Assembly: GCA_022925895.1 (NCBI GenBank)
Contig: JAKSYS010000231.1
Span: 1 to 64,000 of the forward strand
Length of the DNA stretch: 64,000 nt
From: Fragilaria crotonensis
Taxonomy: Eukaryota > Bacillariophyta > Fragilariophyceae > Fragilariales > Fragilariaceae
Reading direction: 5' to 3'
Both the position numbers and the translations under genes were made by a program. Numbering within the stretch: position 1 is the first letter of the stretch; each line of letters opens with the position of its first letter. The notes under the pieces are model-generated. The model saw only the letters and a list, made by a program, of their open reading frames with translations, was not told the origin of the DNA and did not search any database. Shown here in pieces: positions 46,362-58,156 of this stretch.

Positions 46362-49300
46362 ATGGCACCACGAGAAGCAACAGGGGCTTTTCCGGATCAG
46401 TACCTGGCCTTCGATTATGATGCATCAGCGGCCATAGGTCTTCCACCGCCTCATGAAACGCCTGTCGGTCCAGGGACAACTGAGCAGCAGACTCAAGCAT
46501 CGATAGAGCCGAATTTGTTGGATGGTGTTGGTCATCACGTACAACCCAGTATGAATTCTACTCGCGGTGCGGTTACCACTTCGTCGCACATCGATCCACT
46601 TTCTATTGATCCAACTCCGTATCCATCGTCTCCATGGCTGCCTCCTGTGGATGCATCGGCCAGTCTAGCAAGTCCTCCGTCTGAACCAAGCAGTATAGTG
46701 CCCATTCCCGCAGGAGGTAGCTTTGGCTCGTCGAGAGGAATCCCGTGCGTTGAGTCCCCACTCACAGCGCTCCCCCGCCAAGTTAGTCACAGCCCAGATG
46801 ATATGAATGCGTCTTCGAATGGATCATTTCCGGTGATCTCTCTCGATTCATTTCATTGTGACTCTCCAGCAGTGCTGGGAAGTTCGTCGCCGGTTAGCGC
46901 GAGCAACGTTTATTCGACTTCGCGCTTGCGTCTCCGTTCGTTCCAGGGAACGATTGGGTCTGTTCTCGACAATAGCACGTCCATTGAAAGCGATGACGAC
47001 GAAGATGAAGATATTCCAGATCTCGATAGAACATTCGATAGTTCGGTGTCCAGCCCTCAGAAGATTGTTGAAAACACTCAAGCGCTCGATGTGGTGACCG
47101 ATGAAGAAATCGGCAGTGATACGAGCTCGTGTGCAGCGTCATCGCGGTCTAGCCCGTCTCTTCGTCTAATTCACAGGAACAGCGCGTTTGACATGGCGAA
47201 TGACACACCTCGATCTCCAGAGCCATCGGCGCCACCATCCAATGCTCCCTTGTCGCCCACATCGATCCTGTTATCATTCGGTCCGAATACAACTGTAGCA
47301 GATCTCAAGTATTTTGCCGAGCGCGGATGCATTGTTGCCCTTTTGCAAGCCCTTACAACGCCACGGCTTGTAACGCTTGGAACTCGCATGCTCGCTGATT
47401 ACGCTAAAATGTCAGATCGCCGCGTTGCCGTTGCGTCCAATCGACGTATCCTTGAGTTTGTGCTCCGTACCATGCTTCAAGTCTCCGAGCAGGCGGATTG
47501 GCTGGGGAGGGAGTATGCTGTCGAAACTGTGCGCAGTTTAACGGCAACGGAAGAGAGTGATCGATACCTTATGACTACGCCAGGACTGCTGAATACGTTG
47601 GCACTCGTCGCGCGCGGAGGTCCTTTTCTTACTCATGTGCAAGACGGAGGAGTACGAACAACTCTCTCGCTCGCTTCTGAGAAGGCTCGTTTACACGCTT
47701 GCATTGCTATCATGAACCTCAGTTGCGGAAAGGCTAATAAGATTGAGATCGCGAAGGTTTCGGATGTTCTAGAGGCAATGCGGGATGTCATGATTAACAA
47801 CCACGACGAAGCGCGACTGAAGGCGACGACATGTATCAAGAATTTGAGTAACGCTGATGCCAATGATTCCGCTCTACTAGGCACTCCTGGCTTGGTGGAA
47901 TCTCTTGGACATGTTGCGGCTGCCACCTGTAGTCCCGAAAGTGGCGCAACAACATGCACGACTAACGCGTGTCTGGCCTTAATGAATTTGTCGATCTCCA
48001 AGACAAATAAACACCGGGTCTTTCGCACTCCTGGGGTCATGGAAGCCCTGATGGTTGTCTTGGAAAGGACGACAGCGCAGGGATCAAACAACGAGGCTCG
48101 GATCAAGGCTTGCTCCGCATTGTCCAATCTAGCAATCGGGTACGACAACAAAATCCCAATGTTTGCCTATCCTGGATTTGTAGATGCTATTTTGAATGTG
48201 ATTCAAACAGACACTGGTGAAGCCAGGACAAAAGCTTGCTCAATCCTGTGGAGTTTTGCAGCGGAGATGAAAAATCAGGTTCCGGTAAGGTCACCAGTCA
48301 AACTTGCTGCACTGAAGTGCTCAACAACTCACACCGTGTTCTCTTTCCAGGTTGTACACCGAGGTGACATCTTGCCAGTTCTGGTACAAGTGGCTGAAGA
48401 AGATGGAACTACAGAGGCGCGCTTTAAATGCGTTGCGGCTCTTACACTTCTCGCGGAGTCGCTGGAAAATGCAATTCCGTTGTTGGAGGCTGGAGCCCTG
48501 GCACCGTTGATGGATATTCTTCTCGAGGCTGGCCCTGATCCGACGCAGTGGAAAGGCCAAACTGCTTCCTGGTGTGTTGGCTTTTTGATGAATATTGCCC
48601 AAAGTGACGAAGCTGTTCCAACGCTGCGAGAAGCTGGCGTAGTGGAGTTGCTCACGCCGTTGCTTACACTTGATCATTATCAGAGTCTCAAGGCTGCGAT
48701 GGCCGTCACTTTTGTTTGTCGCTACGATGAAGGTGACGAAACGTATGATCTCCTTCGAAAAACTGAGAATGTGATCCCCAAGATCATTAGTCTTCTACAC
48801 AATACTCTGTCCGGTCGAGGGGGAAATGGCTACAAGTATGGGGTCTTCACGCTGCGATCGTCCGTTGGCTGCATCGCTGCTTTGGCGTCTGGTCCAGATT
48901 TCATGAAGGAGAGAATCGCAACAGGGCCTGTATACGAGAGCCTGCTTCGAGTTGTCTCCGACTTTTGTGTCGAAGGTGGAACCCCCGGCGCAATCGTCGG
49001 GGGAGGCCGCGATGATGCTCTTAGCGCAACGCTTGCCATCAGGGCGATCCAGTTACTTACTGGCCACCTCATTCCCATCGTCGGGAGCACGTCGTTGCCG
49101 TTTGGTATATCCATGGAAGCCCGACTTATTAAGGCCCTAGAGGCGTTTGCACTTTGTGGGCACCCTGAAATCAAGGACGATACTCGACTGCTTGCTCAAG
49201 ATGCCAGGTTTCGGATCAAAGGAGGTCAGAGAATAGATCATGTGCGAAACGGTGCTTGCTCGATGGGGGCTGACGGTGATGTAGATATGGGAGATGTTGC

Positions 49301-49664
49301 TCATTTGACTAGTCATTGTTGTGGTCTAGATACTCTCCCAGCGATGGGCGAAGATTTCTTGCAGGTATTGACCTACAATCAAAGCGACCCCAGCGCGTCA
49401 GTTGTTGGTGGCGGCAGTATTGTGGAAGAAGAAGACGGCAAACAGAGGGTACGCACGTTTCTGTTAGCCGATATGCGTAGTGGGCGTCGATTTGCTGTTC
49501 CGATTGAGGCGAGTGGAGGCAGGGCTTTCAATGACAACAGACACTGGTGTTATCGACGCGGGCGCTTCTGCACATCAGGAGAAGAGCCGGACCCCAATTT
49601 CCAATGGAACGATGATCTGCAACGTGCATACGAAGCGTCCATTGCAGGACAACAGATACCGTGA
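46362..49664 (+). CDS. Armadillo-repeat protein with long disordered N-terminus, two exons
   Basis: The first 290 residues or so are rich in Ser, Pro and acidic residues (predicted disordered, including IESDDDEDEDIPDLDRTF). From about residue 300 to 900 there are helical repeats of armadillo type, for example ARLHACIAIMNLSCGKANKI, ARLKATTCIKNLSNADAND and ARIKACSALSNLAIGYDNK, each about 40-50 residues with the A(C/S)..L.NL(S/A) core. The frame is open throughout, but 48285-48350 is a GTAAGG...TTTCCAG intron of 66 bp: it is a multiple of three with no stop, and removing it joins KNQVP to VVHRGDILPVL, which continues the repeat pattern. The mature product is then about 1,078 residues. No RING, U-box or kinase domain was seen. 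Armadillo repeats bind proteins, but the partner is unknown. It converges on the glycosyltransferase gene. Confidence 0.8.
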   Translation: MAPREATGAFPDQYLAFDYDASAAIGLPPPHETPVGPGTTEQQTQASIEPNLLDGVGHHVQPSMNSTRGAVTTSSHIDPLSIDPTPYPSSPWLPPVDASASLASPPSEPSSIVPIPAGGSFGSSRGIPCVESPLTALPRQVSHSPDDMNASSNGSFPVISLDSFHCDSPAVLGSSSPVSASNVYSTSRLRLRSFQGTIGSVLDNSTSIESDDDEDEDIPDLDRTFDSSVSSPQKIVENTQALDVVTDEEIGSDTSSCAASSRSSPSLRLIHRNSAFDMANDTPRSPEPSAPPSNAPLSPTSILLSFGPNTTVADLKYFAERGCIVALLQALTTPRLVTLGTRMLADYAKMSDRRVAVASNRRILEFVLRTMLQVSEQADWLGREYAVETVRSLTATEESDRYLMTTPGLLNTLALVARGGPFLTHVQDGGVRTTLSLASEKARLHACIAIMNLSCGKANKIEIAKVSDVLEAMRDVMINNHDEARLKATTCIKNLSNADANDSALLGTPGLVESLGHVAAATCSPESGATTCTTNACLALMNLSISKTNKHRVFRTPGVMEALMVVLERTTAQGSNNEARIKACSALSNLAIGYDNKIPMFAYPGFVDAILNVIQTDTGEARTKACSILWSFAAEMKNQVPVRSPVKLAALKCSTTHTVFSFQVVHRGDILPVLVQVAEEDGTTEARFKCVAALTLLAESLENAIPLLEAGALAPLMDILLEAGPDPTQWKGQTASWCVGFLMNIAQSDEAVPTLREAGVVELLTPLLTLDHYQSLKAAMAVTFVCRYDEGDETYDLLRKTENVIPKIISLLHNTLSGRGGNGYKYGVFTLRSSVGCIAALASGPDFMKERIATGPVYESLLRVVSDFCVEGGTPGAIVGGGRDDALSATLAIRAIQLLTGHLIPIVGSTSLPFGISMEARLIKALEAFALCGHPEIKDDTRLLAQDARFRIKGGQRIDHVRNGACSMGADGDVDMGDVAHLTSHCCGLDTLPAMGEDFLQVLTYNQSDPSASVVGGGSIVEEEDGKQRVRTFLLADMRSGRRFAVPIEASGGRAFNDNRHWCYRRGRFCTSGEEPDPNFQWNDDLQRAYEASIAGQQIP

Positions 49665-50135
49665 TAGCTTACGACATGGCGTGTGGCGAGATTGGTAGTT
49701 CTCAGAAACTAGTTCTGTTCGTCTTCCGTTGGTTCAAGACGGCGGGGTCAATCGGTCAAGTGGCAAGTGCGGCATGTGGATTAAAGTGTTGGAATCAACG
49801 AACATGCAGGTCTACGTTCTTGTTTGCTATAGTGCTCCAATGCCCCTACTCAAAATGCACAACTGTGATCTCAAGTAGTCCGAGTACACAGTATAGTAGT
49901 CCGATGCGACAAAACTTAAAAACCTTTTCACATCGGTCATATGTAGCAATGGCACAAGTATGTTCATAGCCGTAAGTGCGGGAGGAAGTATTGCGGCATG
50001 GAGCCATGATGTAATGAAGAGATAATTCAATAAGCGAAGTAGTTTATGTCATGAATAGATAAATCAAAATGAAACTTAAGAGAAAGCCGACAGCAGCTGT
50101 ATAATACTCCATATTCCAGAGTATATGCCTACGTC
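49665..50135. other. Spacer between convergent ARM and GT2 genes
   Basis: 470 bp, AT-rich on the right, with no gene. It should hold both 3' ends. Confidence 0.5.
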
Positions 50136-52726
50136 TTATTCAGTAGCCTTCGCTTGCGTAGATTTTGAACGAGAAGCGAATCGTTCGCCCCAGTATGACC
50201 ATTCGCGAAGCGCGCTTGGTTTTGTGGCGTTGGTTTCCAAGACAGACAACAGGTGAATTTGTTTTTCCTCGAACAGCTGTTTTGATTCCTTCGGTATCCT
50301 GCTCTTGGCCCATTTCAAAAGAGCAACGGAGAAATCCCGCCACTGTGGGAATACAATGTTTTCACCCTCATCGCCATCGAAAGCCCCATTCCTCGCTAGG
50401 GCTCGTTGAGTCATACCAAGGGACGCAAACACACTCATGCGCGCCTCATTTTTAACCTCAGTTAGCTGACCGCGCACGGAGGAATCAAACTTGCGATGAC
50501 TGCAAACTTCTTTGTGGTAGAAGTGAATATTCTTTGAAGCGGCAATCGACGTCCAGTGGAATTGCACATCATTATGGACCTTCGTAGGACCGAAGAAAAC
50601 GTCAGCGTCGAACAACAGCTTTGACGACGTCAGCTGTTTCCACGGATAGTTTATCAAACCAAGAGCAGCTTCTTTTTGACTGCTATGAGTCCGCTCTGGG
50701 AGTGCTTTCACTCCCCTCCAGATGCGATCATCACTTTTCATCATGCCCTCCCTTCTTACCACTTTATCTGGACCAACATAGTCGACAAAGTAAGGCAAGA
50801 TCAGCAGGTCCTTTTTGTACCTGGTGGCATATTCGACTGCTTCAGTTAGTGCCCCAAAGTCGTAGCCGTCGTCAGCATCAACAAAATAAACATAGCGACC
50901 CTCAACAAGCGGGAGGGCCAGATTTCTGGCTTTTCCGGCACCATTCGAAGCCGATGTTGACATGAAGTAGAAGTTGTGCTTATGATCATCAGCAAAATCA
51001 CGGAGGATATCTGCGGTGTTATCAGTCGATCCGTCATCAATTGCAAATACTTCAAAAGTGAATCCTGGCTTAAAGAGCTCAGCATATATGGAGTCCAGGA
51101 GATCGTAGATGAATTCCGCAACGTTAACTGTTGGCATAATGATGGATAGGTCGATTTGTTTCGGTCGTGAAGCCCAGTTGAGACTGACAGACTCGTTCAA
51201 GCCTAGCCAGTAGTCCTCTGGTACAATGATGTCCTCTTGACCAGGCCAATGCTGCCTGACTTGATCTAACCGCCTGTAAAACTTCTCACGCATTTGACGC
51301 GTTATCTGCTTCTTCCCAATCCACGCACTGGCGGTTAACCACGCAAAGTAGGTAGCAGCTATTTCTTGAGGAGCAACTGGTGGGAGGCACTCAATTTCCT
51401 GCCTTTCTAATACTGACGTTTCGGGAAAGAGACCGCGTCCAATTGCGAATAAATTGGGAAAGTATCCACCAATCTTGGCAGCATTGGTGTAGCGACGGAA
51501 CCATTCCATGGACATCACGACAGCTTCGCCATCGGCCTGATTGAAATTGAAGGAAGTTTGTCCTTTGCGGGCGCGGCGATGATGAAAGAGGACGCGGTCG
51601 ATTTTTGAGCAGCGTGCAGCATGAGTTAGAGTTTTCCAGTGGAACGCGTTGTCTTCATAGAAATAGTCCCCCCTGTAGACAACACGAATGTCAGCACAGT
51701 TGAGTTGTGATTTACGAATGGTTGATCTATGACTTACTCCGGAAACTTCAAGTCATACTTGGTCAACATTTTTCGCCTATACATCTTTCGCCATGGCACG
51801 GGTGAAGTTCTTAGCACACGGGGATGGGTCAAGATATTGAAAGGCACATTAGTTGGTATTTCGTCCCAATGGTGGAAGTCATAGCTCGGTTCAGAAACGA
51901 CTGTTCCGTTTGTCACAGGCATGACGACGTCAAAGTCTGCCATGACTACATCCGAATTGAACATTTCGGCATGTGCTAACATAGTCCCAACCGCATCATG
52001 CTCCATGTAGTCATCGCCATCGGCAAACATGACGTAGTCGGTATAGTCTGAACAACTGTCGATTCCGATGTTGGAGGGTTGGCCAGCACCTCCGTTGGTG
52101 TTGTGCGTCAAGCTGATTACTTGAAGCGTCGGCGTTTTTGTGTTCGGACCCGGTGGGGGTGTTGCATACTTGTCGACGAGCAGGTGAGTCGTCCCGTCGT
52201 TGGAATTGTCGTCGACCACAATAATTTCTACGTTCTGGTAGGTTTGCTGCAGTACAGATTCAACTGCGATGCTGACGTAGTCTACAACATTGAAAGTTGT
52301 AACGATAATGCACACGCGAGGTTGCCTTCGTTGGGAAGGGATGACGGTTGAGACGACCGATGGCTGTCGAACTGCGTACGTTTGCTCCGACACAAGGAGT
52401 GGAACCGCCATTCGTAGAGGATTTTTGCACTCCTTCAAGGAAGGAACTGCCTTGGATAGAAGGAAACGTTCGGTAACTTCTGATTCGGTGAAGGAACTCA
52501 ACGTTTCAGCGAGTTGCGAAGAATTCTGTATGGAGCAAAGAAGGTAGACAGGGATCAGAAGCAACACTGAAATCATCGCTATGTGAAAGTCGTGGCGATT
52601 TGTCGCTCGACATAGCGTCACAGGCCGAGCATGGCCCCTTGAAGCGTTACCATCTTCTACCGGTAGTCCTCCTCCTCCAGGGAGGGCGTGTTTGGTGCGA
52701 TTGACGCGATGCCTGAAATCAAGCAT
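50136..52726 (-). CDS. Type II membrane glycosyltransferase with two GT2 domains, two exons
   Basis: Exon 1 is 52726-51738 and exon 2 is 51672-50136. A 65-bp GT-AG intron (GTAAGTC ... CTACAG) joins KFP-E to GDYFYED in frame, giving about 841 residues. A single hydrophobic segment, IAMISVLLLIPVYLLCSI (about residues 49-66), follows a short basic tail, which fits a Golgi type II enzyme. The first GT-A domain has VCIIVTTFNVVDYVSIAVES, VVDDNSNDGT and FADGDD (residues about 138-239). The second, starting near residue 500, has LSIIMPTVNVAEFIYDLLDS, AIDDGSTDNT and YFVDADDGY. Both keep the sugar-nucleotide and metal (DxD-type) motifs, so both may be active. Tandem GT2 domains occur in bifunctional polymerases such as chondroitin-type synthases, but the sugar and product cannot be read from sequence. 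The in-frame ATG at 51518 is internal to exon 2 and not a separate gene. Confidence 0.88.
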
Positions 52727-54414
52727 CGTCGCGAGAACAATTGAAATGCAGGGTTTGTGTATTATATATGTAGATGGTGTTGGCTACCAGAAATACCGGG
52801 TAATGTTTCAAAAAAATGGTGAAGACCCACCCGAGAATGGCCGTTAGTACTGCGGCATAATGTATCATATGCATACTGAATACCTTGATCAGATTTATGT
52901 CATAGCATTACACGTATTTGTTCAACATGTGTTTAGAAGTATGTTGACTAATTAGAATGGAATGAACAATGTGGACGTCCTAGTAGAGTCTCTAGCTTGA
53001 GTAACGATAGCTTCCATTTTCGCCGTTTGCATGCAACTGTATCATATGGCGGGAGAACGTTCGAATTAATTTCTACGCATATATATATAAAAGAATCATA
53101 CATTGACATTTATACAAGTTATACGAGGACTTATGATTTACGACATATATCATATATGCAATACTTAGAGAAGCAATTTGGAGGCAACATGTGAATCCTG
53201 TGAATCCCATGGATTCCCAGAAGTCGCCATCGCCTCAGCTGTACTGCACTGTTGAACGGTATGGTGGTGCTAATGTAGACACTATTTTACATAGCAACTA
53301 CGTGTGACCCCGTACTGGCACTGTCTTGTGCGTACGTACGTCTTTGAGTATTACATGGTGACAGTAGTCTAGTGGGCAAAAAACGTAGTGACGATGACGA
53401 TTTTATAGTATCCAAGGAGTCCACTAAAGCACTGGCATTAGCAAAAAAGAACATTGGATGATATTGCATCACCAATGCATTCAAATTGCTCATTTGCAAA
53501 AAGCATGTCATTAGCATAGCAACAACTGTTAAATTGACACTCAAGTACTGCAATAGAAAAGAGTAGCTTACTTAACTAGTGTTGCATTGGCTTAAAGTCT
53601 TATCTGCAAGAATCCTATGGATTCCCAGAAGTTGCCTCAGCTGGACTGCACTGTTGAATAGTATGGTGGTGCTAATAGTGAAACCACTAACCACATAGCA
53701 ACTACGCTACGTGTGAATCCTTACTGGTACTGTCTTATGCGTATGTAATTCTATGAGTACTACATAGTGACAGTAGTATTGGGCTAAAACGTAGTGACGA
53801 TGACGATTTTAAAGTACCAGGTATCTGAGGAGTCCAGCGGATTCCCGGATGGTTCACTAAAGCACTGGCCTGCCCAAGTCGTCTGCTGACGCTGACGCAG
53901 TGTAGCAGGGTCGGGGGGCCATATCGTTCGGCGGCAGACAGCCGGGAAAAATAGAAAAATAAAAATTTCTGTGCGTCATTTGGGTTGCTGTAATTGGGTT
54001 GAGCAAGACAATGAGACAGACATCTCAGTTGGGTTGCTGAAACTCGATTGAGTGAGACAACGAGACAGCAGGAAGATGAAATGATGTCCTGCGTCGGTAT
54101 CATACCAGGTACCGACCTGTACTGGAACGAAGCCACGTCCGCAACATTACAACAAAATAGTGTTACTGTAGTTTTGCGATGCCTTGTCTCATGTCTCATG
54201 TCTCAAATCATGTCTTTATGATAAGTAGATTGTTGCGCGTGTGCAATATGTACCAGACCCAACGGTAACATCCAGCGTTATCATATTTCCTACCGGTACT
54301 AGTTCTCTAGTAGGAGTAGCTAGTACTTGTACTTGCACTACTGTACTCTGGTTTCATCCGTCAACGCAAAAGCAAGACATTTGTATGCATACATCTACAC
54401 TTGAAGACTCGGAG
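52727..54414. other. Spacer upstream of the GT2 gene, repeat-bearing
   Basis: No gene was recognised. 52727-53190 is AT-rich and probably holds the GT2 promoter. 53198-53435 and 53605-53840 are diverged direct copies, described separately. 53990-54060 holds a short duplication of GGGTTGCTG, AA(T/C)T(G/C)G, TTGAG(C/T)(A/G)AGACAA(T/C)GAGACAG. 54290-54345 is GTAC-rich. Confidence 0.5.
53198..53840 (+). repeat. Two diverged direct copies of a ~240-bp segment, about 408 bp apart
   Basis: Both copies read TGGATTCCCAGAAGT(C/T)GCC, CTGCACTGTTGAA, GTATGGTGGTGCTAAT, CATAGCAACTACG, CTGTCTT(G/A)TGCGTA, TGACAGTAGT and AAACGTAGTGACGATGACGA (53198-53435 and 53605-53840). The right copy continues into AGGAGTCCAG, as the left does into AGGAGTCCAC. 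Confidence 0.75.
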
Positions 54415-54838
54415 TACCAGTTAAAAATGGCTTTGAGTCATTAAAAAACACCATGTTGGACTAAAAAGTTCTCAATGACAATCTGATGCAATGCAATTAA
54501 TGTTAAGTGCCACACATTGCAATCATGCTTTATGCTACCGCATGGTTGAATCATTTCTATACTGGACAAAGAATTCATGAAGATGTTGATGCTTTTACAA
54601 GCATCGTTCTTGGCTTAATGGCTCTAAGCAATTTACTCGTCTATATCTATACCTGAGTATTTTTCGATATCGGTCCGTTGAGTTTTTTACCCCATTCAAC
54701 AAAAATTTCATCATCATCTTCACCCAATTTCCTTGTACTGCTACGCTGATTTGTACGTTGCACATTCGTATGTTATATTCCAAGATTTGACTAAGATTCC
54801 TTACGCAGCGAGCATGTATATAATACTATTTTGTGCTT

Positions 54839-57665
54839 TCACAGCAACTCTGACATCTCCATTGCTCTCGTTTCTTGCCTTTCTGGTCGAGCAAAGTAAG
54901 GGATGGGCTCTTTCGGCTCATCACGATCACATATCTCTCGCAGTCTGGTAAGTAAAGCTTGGCGTGTTGTTGGTGCGGACGCATCAGTGGGACGCTTGTA
55001 CCATGAAATCATGGTTCGCAACTCCGAGACAGTCATTTGATCATGTGTTTTGTTGAGTGCACGGATATCCAGAACCTTCCTTTGCAAAGCCTTGAACTCT
55101 CGGATCTTCTTATGCACTTTCTCACACTCCTTTTCTTCTTTTCTCATTTCTCTTTCAGTCATATTCTTCAGCACATCAGGGCCACTCAGCGCGTGCGATC
55201 CAGAGGCCATAAGATTACCGGCTGTTATTTGCTTACCCTTCTGAATGGCATCAAGTGCCGTCTAAATTTGCTTGCGACGAGTATCTTCGAGGTTCACACC
55301 GTTGCGAGCATCATCTCTCATCCTCGTCTCCACAATTTCATCGATCAACATACCTGCCATGCCTTGTGACAAGTTCAATTCGCTGGCGATGCATGTTGAG
55401 TTCGGAAGAATGATATCTGCAGAAATCGGGGACTCTTGTGAACTTTCTTGTGATTGTTGCTCACTTGTTCTGGTGTTTGATGCAACACCGTTGTACTTTG
55501 TTGCAAGTTTTTCTGGATGCAGCAGACAATTGTATGTCAGCGGATTCCAGCCTCTTTCAGCAATTGCCTTTTTATTCGGTTGAACACGAGCAAAGGAATC
55601 AAGCCAAGCTTGATGCACAAGGTAAACCACATCGCGCTTTTCGATCGCAAATTCTAACCGACATTGTTCCTTCCGTGTCAAGAGATTCCTTTTGTGCTTG
55701 GTAAGTGCCATCTTGAAACAGCCATTCTGTTCGGTGGAATCCCCAACCTGCCAGTAACTGGTACCATAAGGTACTCCAATGCACACATTCCATTTTGTCT
55801 TGTCCCTGTTTATGTATTGTAAGAATGTCAGATCGAATCGACTTCCATGGCCATCGAGCAGAAGAAATGGAGGTACACCATCAGAACGATAAAAACACCG
55901 AGCTTGTCAATTTCCGCGAGCATCTTAACAAGTAAGTCACCCGTGATGCTTCCGCTCTCAGAGGCACAGCAGAATGTTGGAACTTCGATGCCATTCGAGT
56001 TGCACACCGGTCCCATAGGAAAAGGTTTCCCAAGTCCACCACTATTCCCTATCCTGTCGGTATCTTCTCCAATCCATGGCGCGCTTGCATCGAATCCAAG
56101 CACCCACTTCTCATCCAATTCTTTTGCGGAGAATATAATTGCATACATTAATGGAACACCCGTTGCAGCTGTGAACCCCAACAGGGTAAAGTGTGAGTCT
56201 CTTGTTGCGGCTCTCACTTGTGGTCGTGCACCTGCCTCACAAAGGTAGTTCTCACCCCCCACGTTTCCATCTTTAGTGGTGGATGTGTTAGAGCCGACCT
56301 CGTCAACGAAGATTATTTTATCAGGATGCTGCATCATGTATGATGTTGGAAGACCGCTGGCAGCATTCTCATTGGTTGGTTCACCATCGCGGTTCAAAAA
56401 GATTTCATCAGTTTGCTTTGTTGCGATCCCGCCTTTCACCATTTCCTCGTACACTTCTCTGTACATGATGGAGAAGTTGTGGTGCGTACACCAATCAGCT
56501 CGTTTCAATTTGAATTTCACGGCCTTCTTGCTCTTAATCAGATGACCATTCCGATTCATGAACCCTCTCCAGTATCCCCATCCGAGAAGAAGGTTGCTTG
56601 TATTAGCTGCACAGTTGTCGATATTCAACATGCGGCGAGTATGGACATTCTGTTTCTCTTTCCATGCTCTGAGTTTCGATTCGAATATGGTCCCAACAAT
56701 GAGAGAATTTGCGAGCTGCAGACCAGCTGCGACAGTTATTGGCAAACGCATCCTTGAAAGTTGTGTGATGAGGGCGACAAGATATGGCTCAATGCTGAGC
56801 ATCGGAGACGGAGTTCCTTGGCACACGTCAGGGTTCAGCTTGTTTCGCTTGGCTCGCGTGCAAACTGTATGAATGCTGATGTTGGCATCGATGATTCCGT
56901 ACTTGTGCTTTGCAGCGGCAACAATATCGGCAAGGCTCCCTCTCTTTGCTCTTAAGTTTGCGAGCTTTGCCTTCTCTCTCACATCTCTGCTGTACTTTGC
57001 TGCCGCCTCTTTTGTCGCAAGTCTCACCCGCTCTTTCAAGTCTCGCGAGTACATCATGGTCGTTCCTCTTGGGCGTCCAAATGAGTTACTAGTACTCTCT
57101 TCATTGGTGTGGGAACGTTCGACAACCATCACTCTCCCAACCAAATCTCTACAGGTGGGTGTTGAAGCTGCGTCGTTGCTGTTTTTTCACCTGCTGTCGT
57201 CTTTTCTCCTTCCACCATGAATTCACTATTATCTTCTTCTTCCTCGTTGTCTCTTGCATGGTGGTGGACAAGCCCTAGTGGTAGCGCGGTGGTGATGTGG
57301 TGATCTAGCGGCTTATAGTTTTGTGCCTGAGGAGGTTCCGTCATGTTGTCCTTGGTACTGTCGGCGGCGGATTCATGTGTCAGTGTTGACAGTGTGCCTC
57401 CATCGGTATTGCTCATGCTGGAACCAGGCAAACTGGTGCCATTTTGTCCACTGCCACCATTATTGTACTCATCATCACCATCTACTAGATCATTCATCAT
57501 TCCATTCCGTTTTCTTAGTTGATGTTGGATCATATCCTTTGTCAACCATGGAAGCAAATGTGTCATTTTGCGAACCATGGAAGTAATAGCACCGTACGGT
57601 ATCTTTCCATCATTGTTTACTTTTGCAGCTTCCAGCTCCCTGACAATGTGATTCAGATTAAGCAT
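54839..57665 (-). pseudogene. DDE_1-type transposase of the pogo-like element
   Basis: Read on the minus strand from 57665. A leader with KIPYGAITSMVRKMTHLLPW is followed by a basic region with the FGRPRGTT block and SRD(L/V)(K/R)E(R/K) repeats (probable DNA binding), then the catalytic domain: KIIFVDEVGSNTSTT (first Asp), GVPPFLLLDGHGSRFDLTFL (second Asp, as in pogo-type LLLDGH.SR), and STEQNGCFKMALTKHKRN (third acidic site). A tail of charged helices (EREMRKEEKECEKVHKKIRE) ends at 54839. Breaks: a one-base loss near 57140 between the leader and the basic region, a one-base loss at the A5 run 55891-55895 (T5 in sense), and an in-frame TAG at 55262-55264. The family resembles transposases I know from diatoms, but the exact subfamily is not certain. 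Confidence 0.8.
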
Positions 57666-58156
57666 CTTGCAAATATCTTTGAGGCTTTGCTTTGTACTTT
57701 GATGGTCGTTGGCTCCTTTTCTTGGTTGGCATGATTGCGATCGCGCCGTGACAAATTGTGAAGAAAGGATATTGGATCACCGCGAGGTACCATGCCAATG
57801 CAATACTGCATACTGTATCGAATCATGTCATGGTTATGGCGCGAAAACTACAGTTAACCTGTTATCTATATTTCTCGCAAGCATTAAAAAAAATACTGCG
57901 TGGCATGTCTACATTAAATTGGTGGCCCGGCTAAATGGTGGAAAATTTGAGATGTGCAAAATCTCGGAGGTGCCATCGTCCAGTGCGTTTAGCGAAACCC
58001 CGGCTTCCAAAATGCCTGTTTTGCACAGCAAAAGGAACGTCGCTCCACATGGCAAGGAACATCATTGCCGTATGTGAAGAAGTAATTAAAATGATATTGA
58101 GTACCTTTTTTGTAGACGTCGTGAAAATTAAAACATTTAGTGGCTCAATTTCTTTG

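Noticed and set aside
50136-51518. Separate single-domain glycosyltransferase gene starting at 51518
   Set aside because: A GT-AG intron at 51673-51737 joins it in frame with the upstream domain, and sequence upstream of that ATG is coding.
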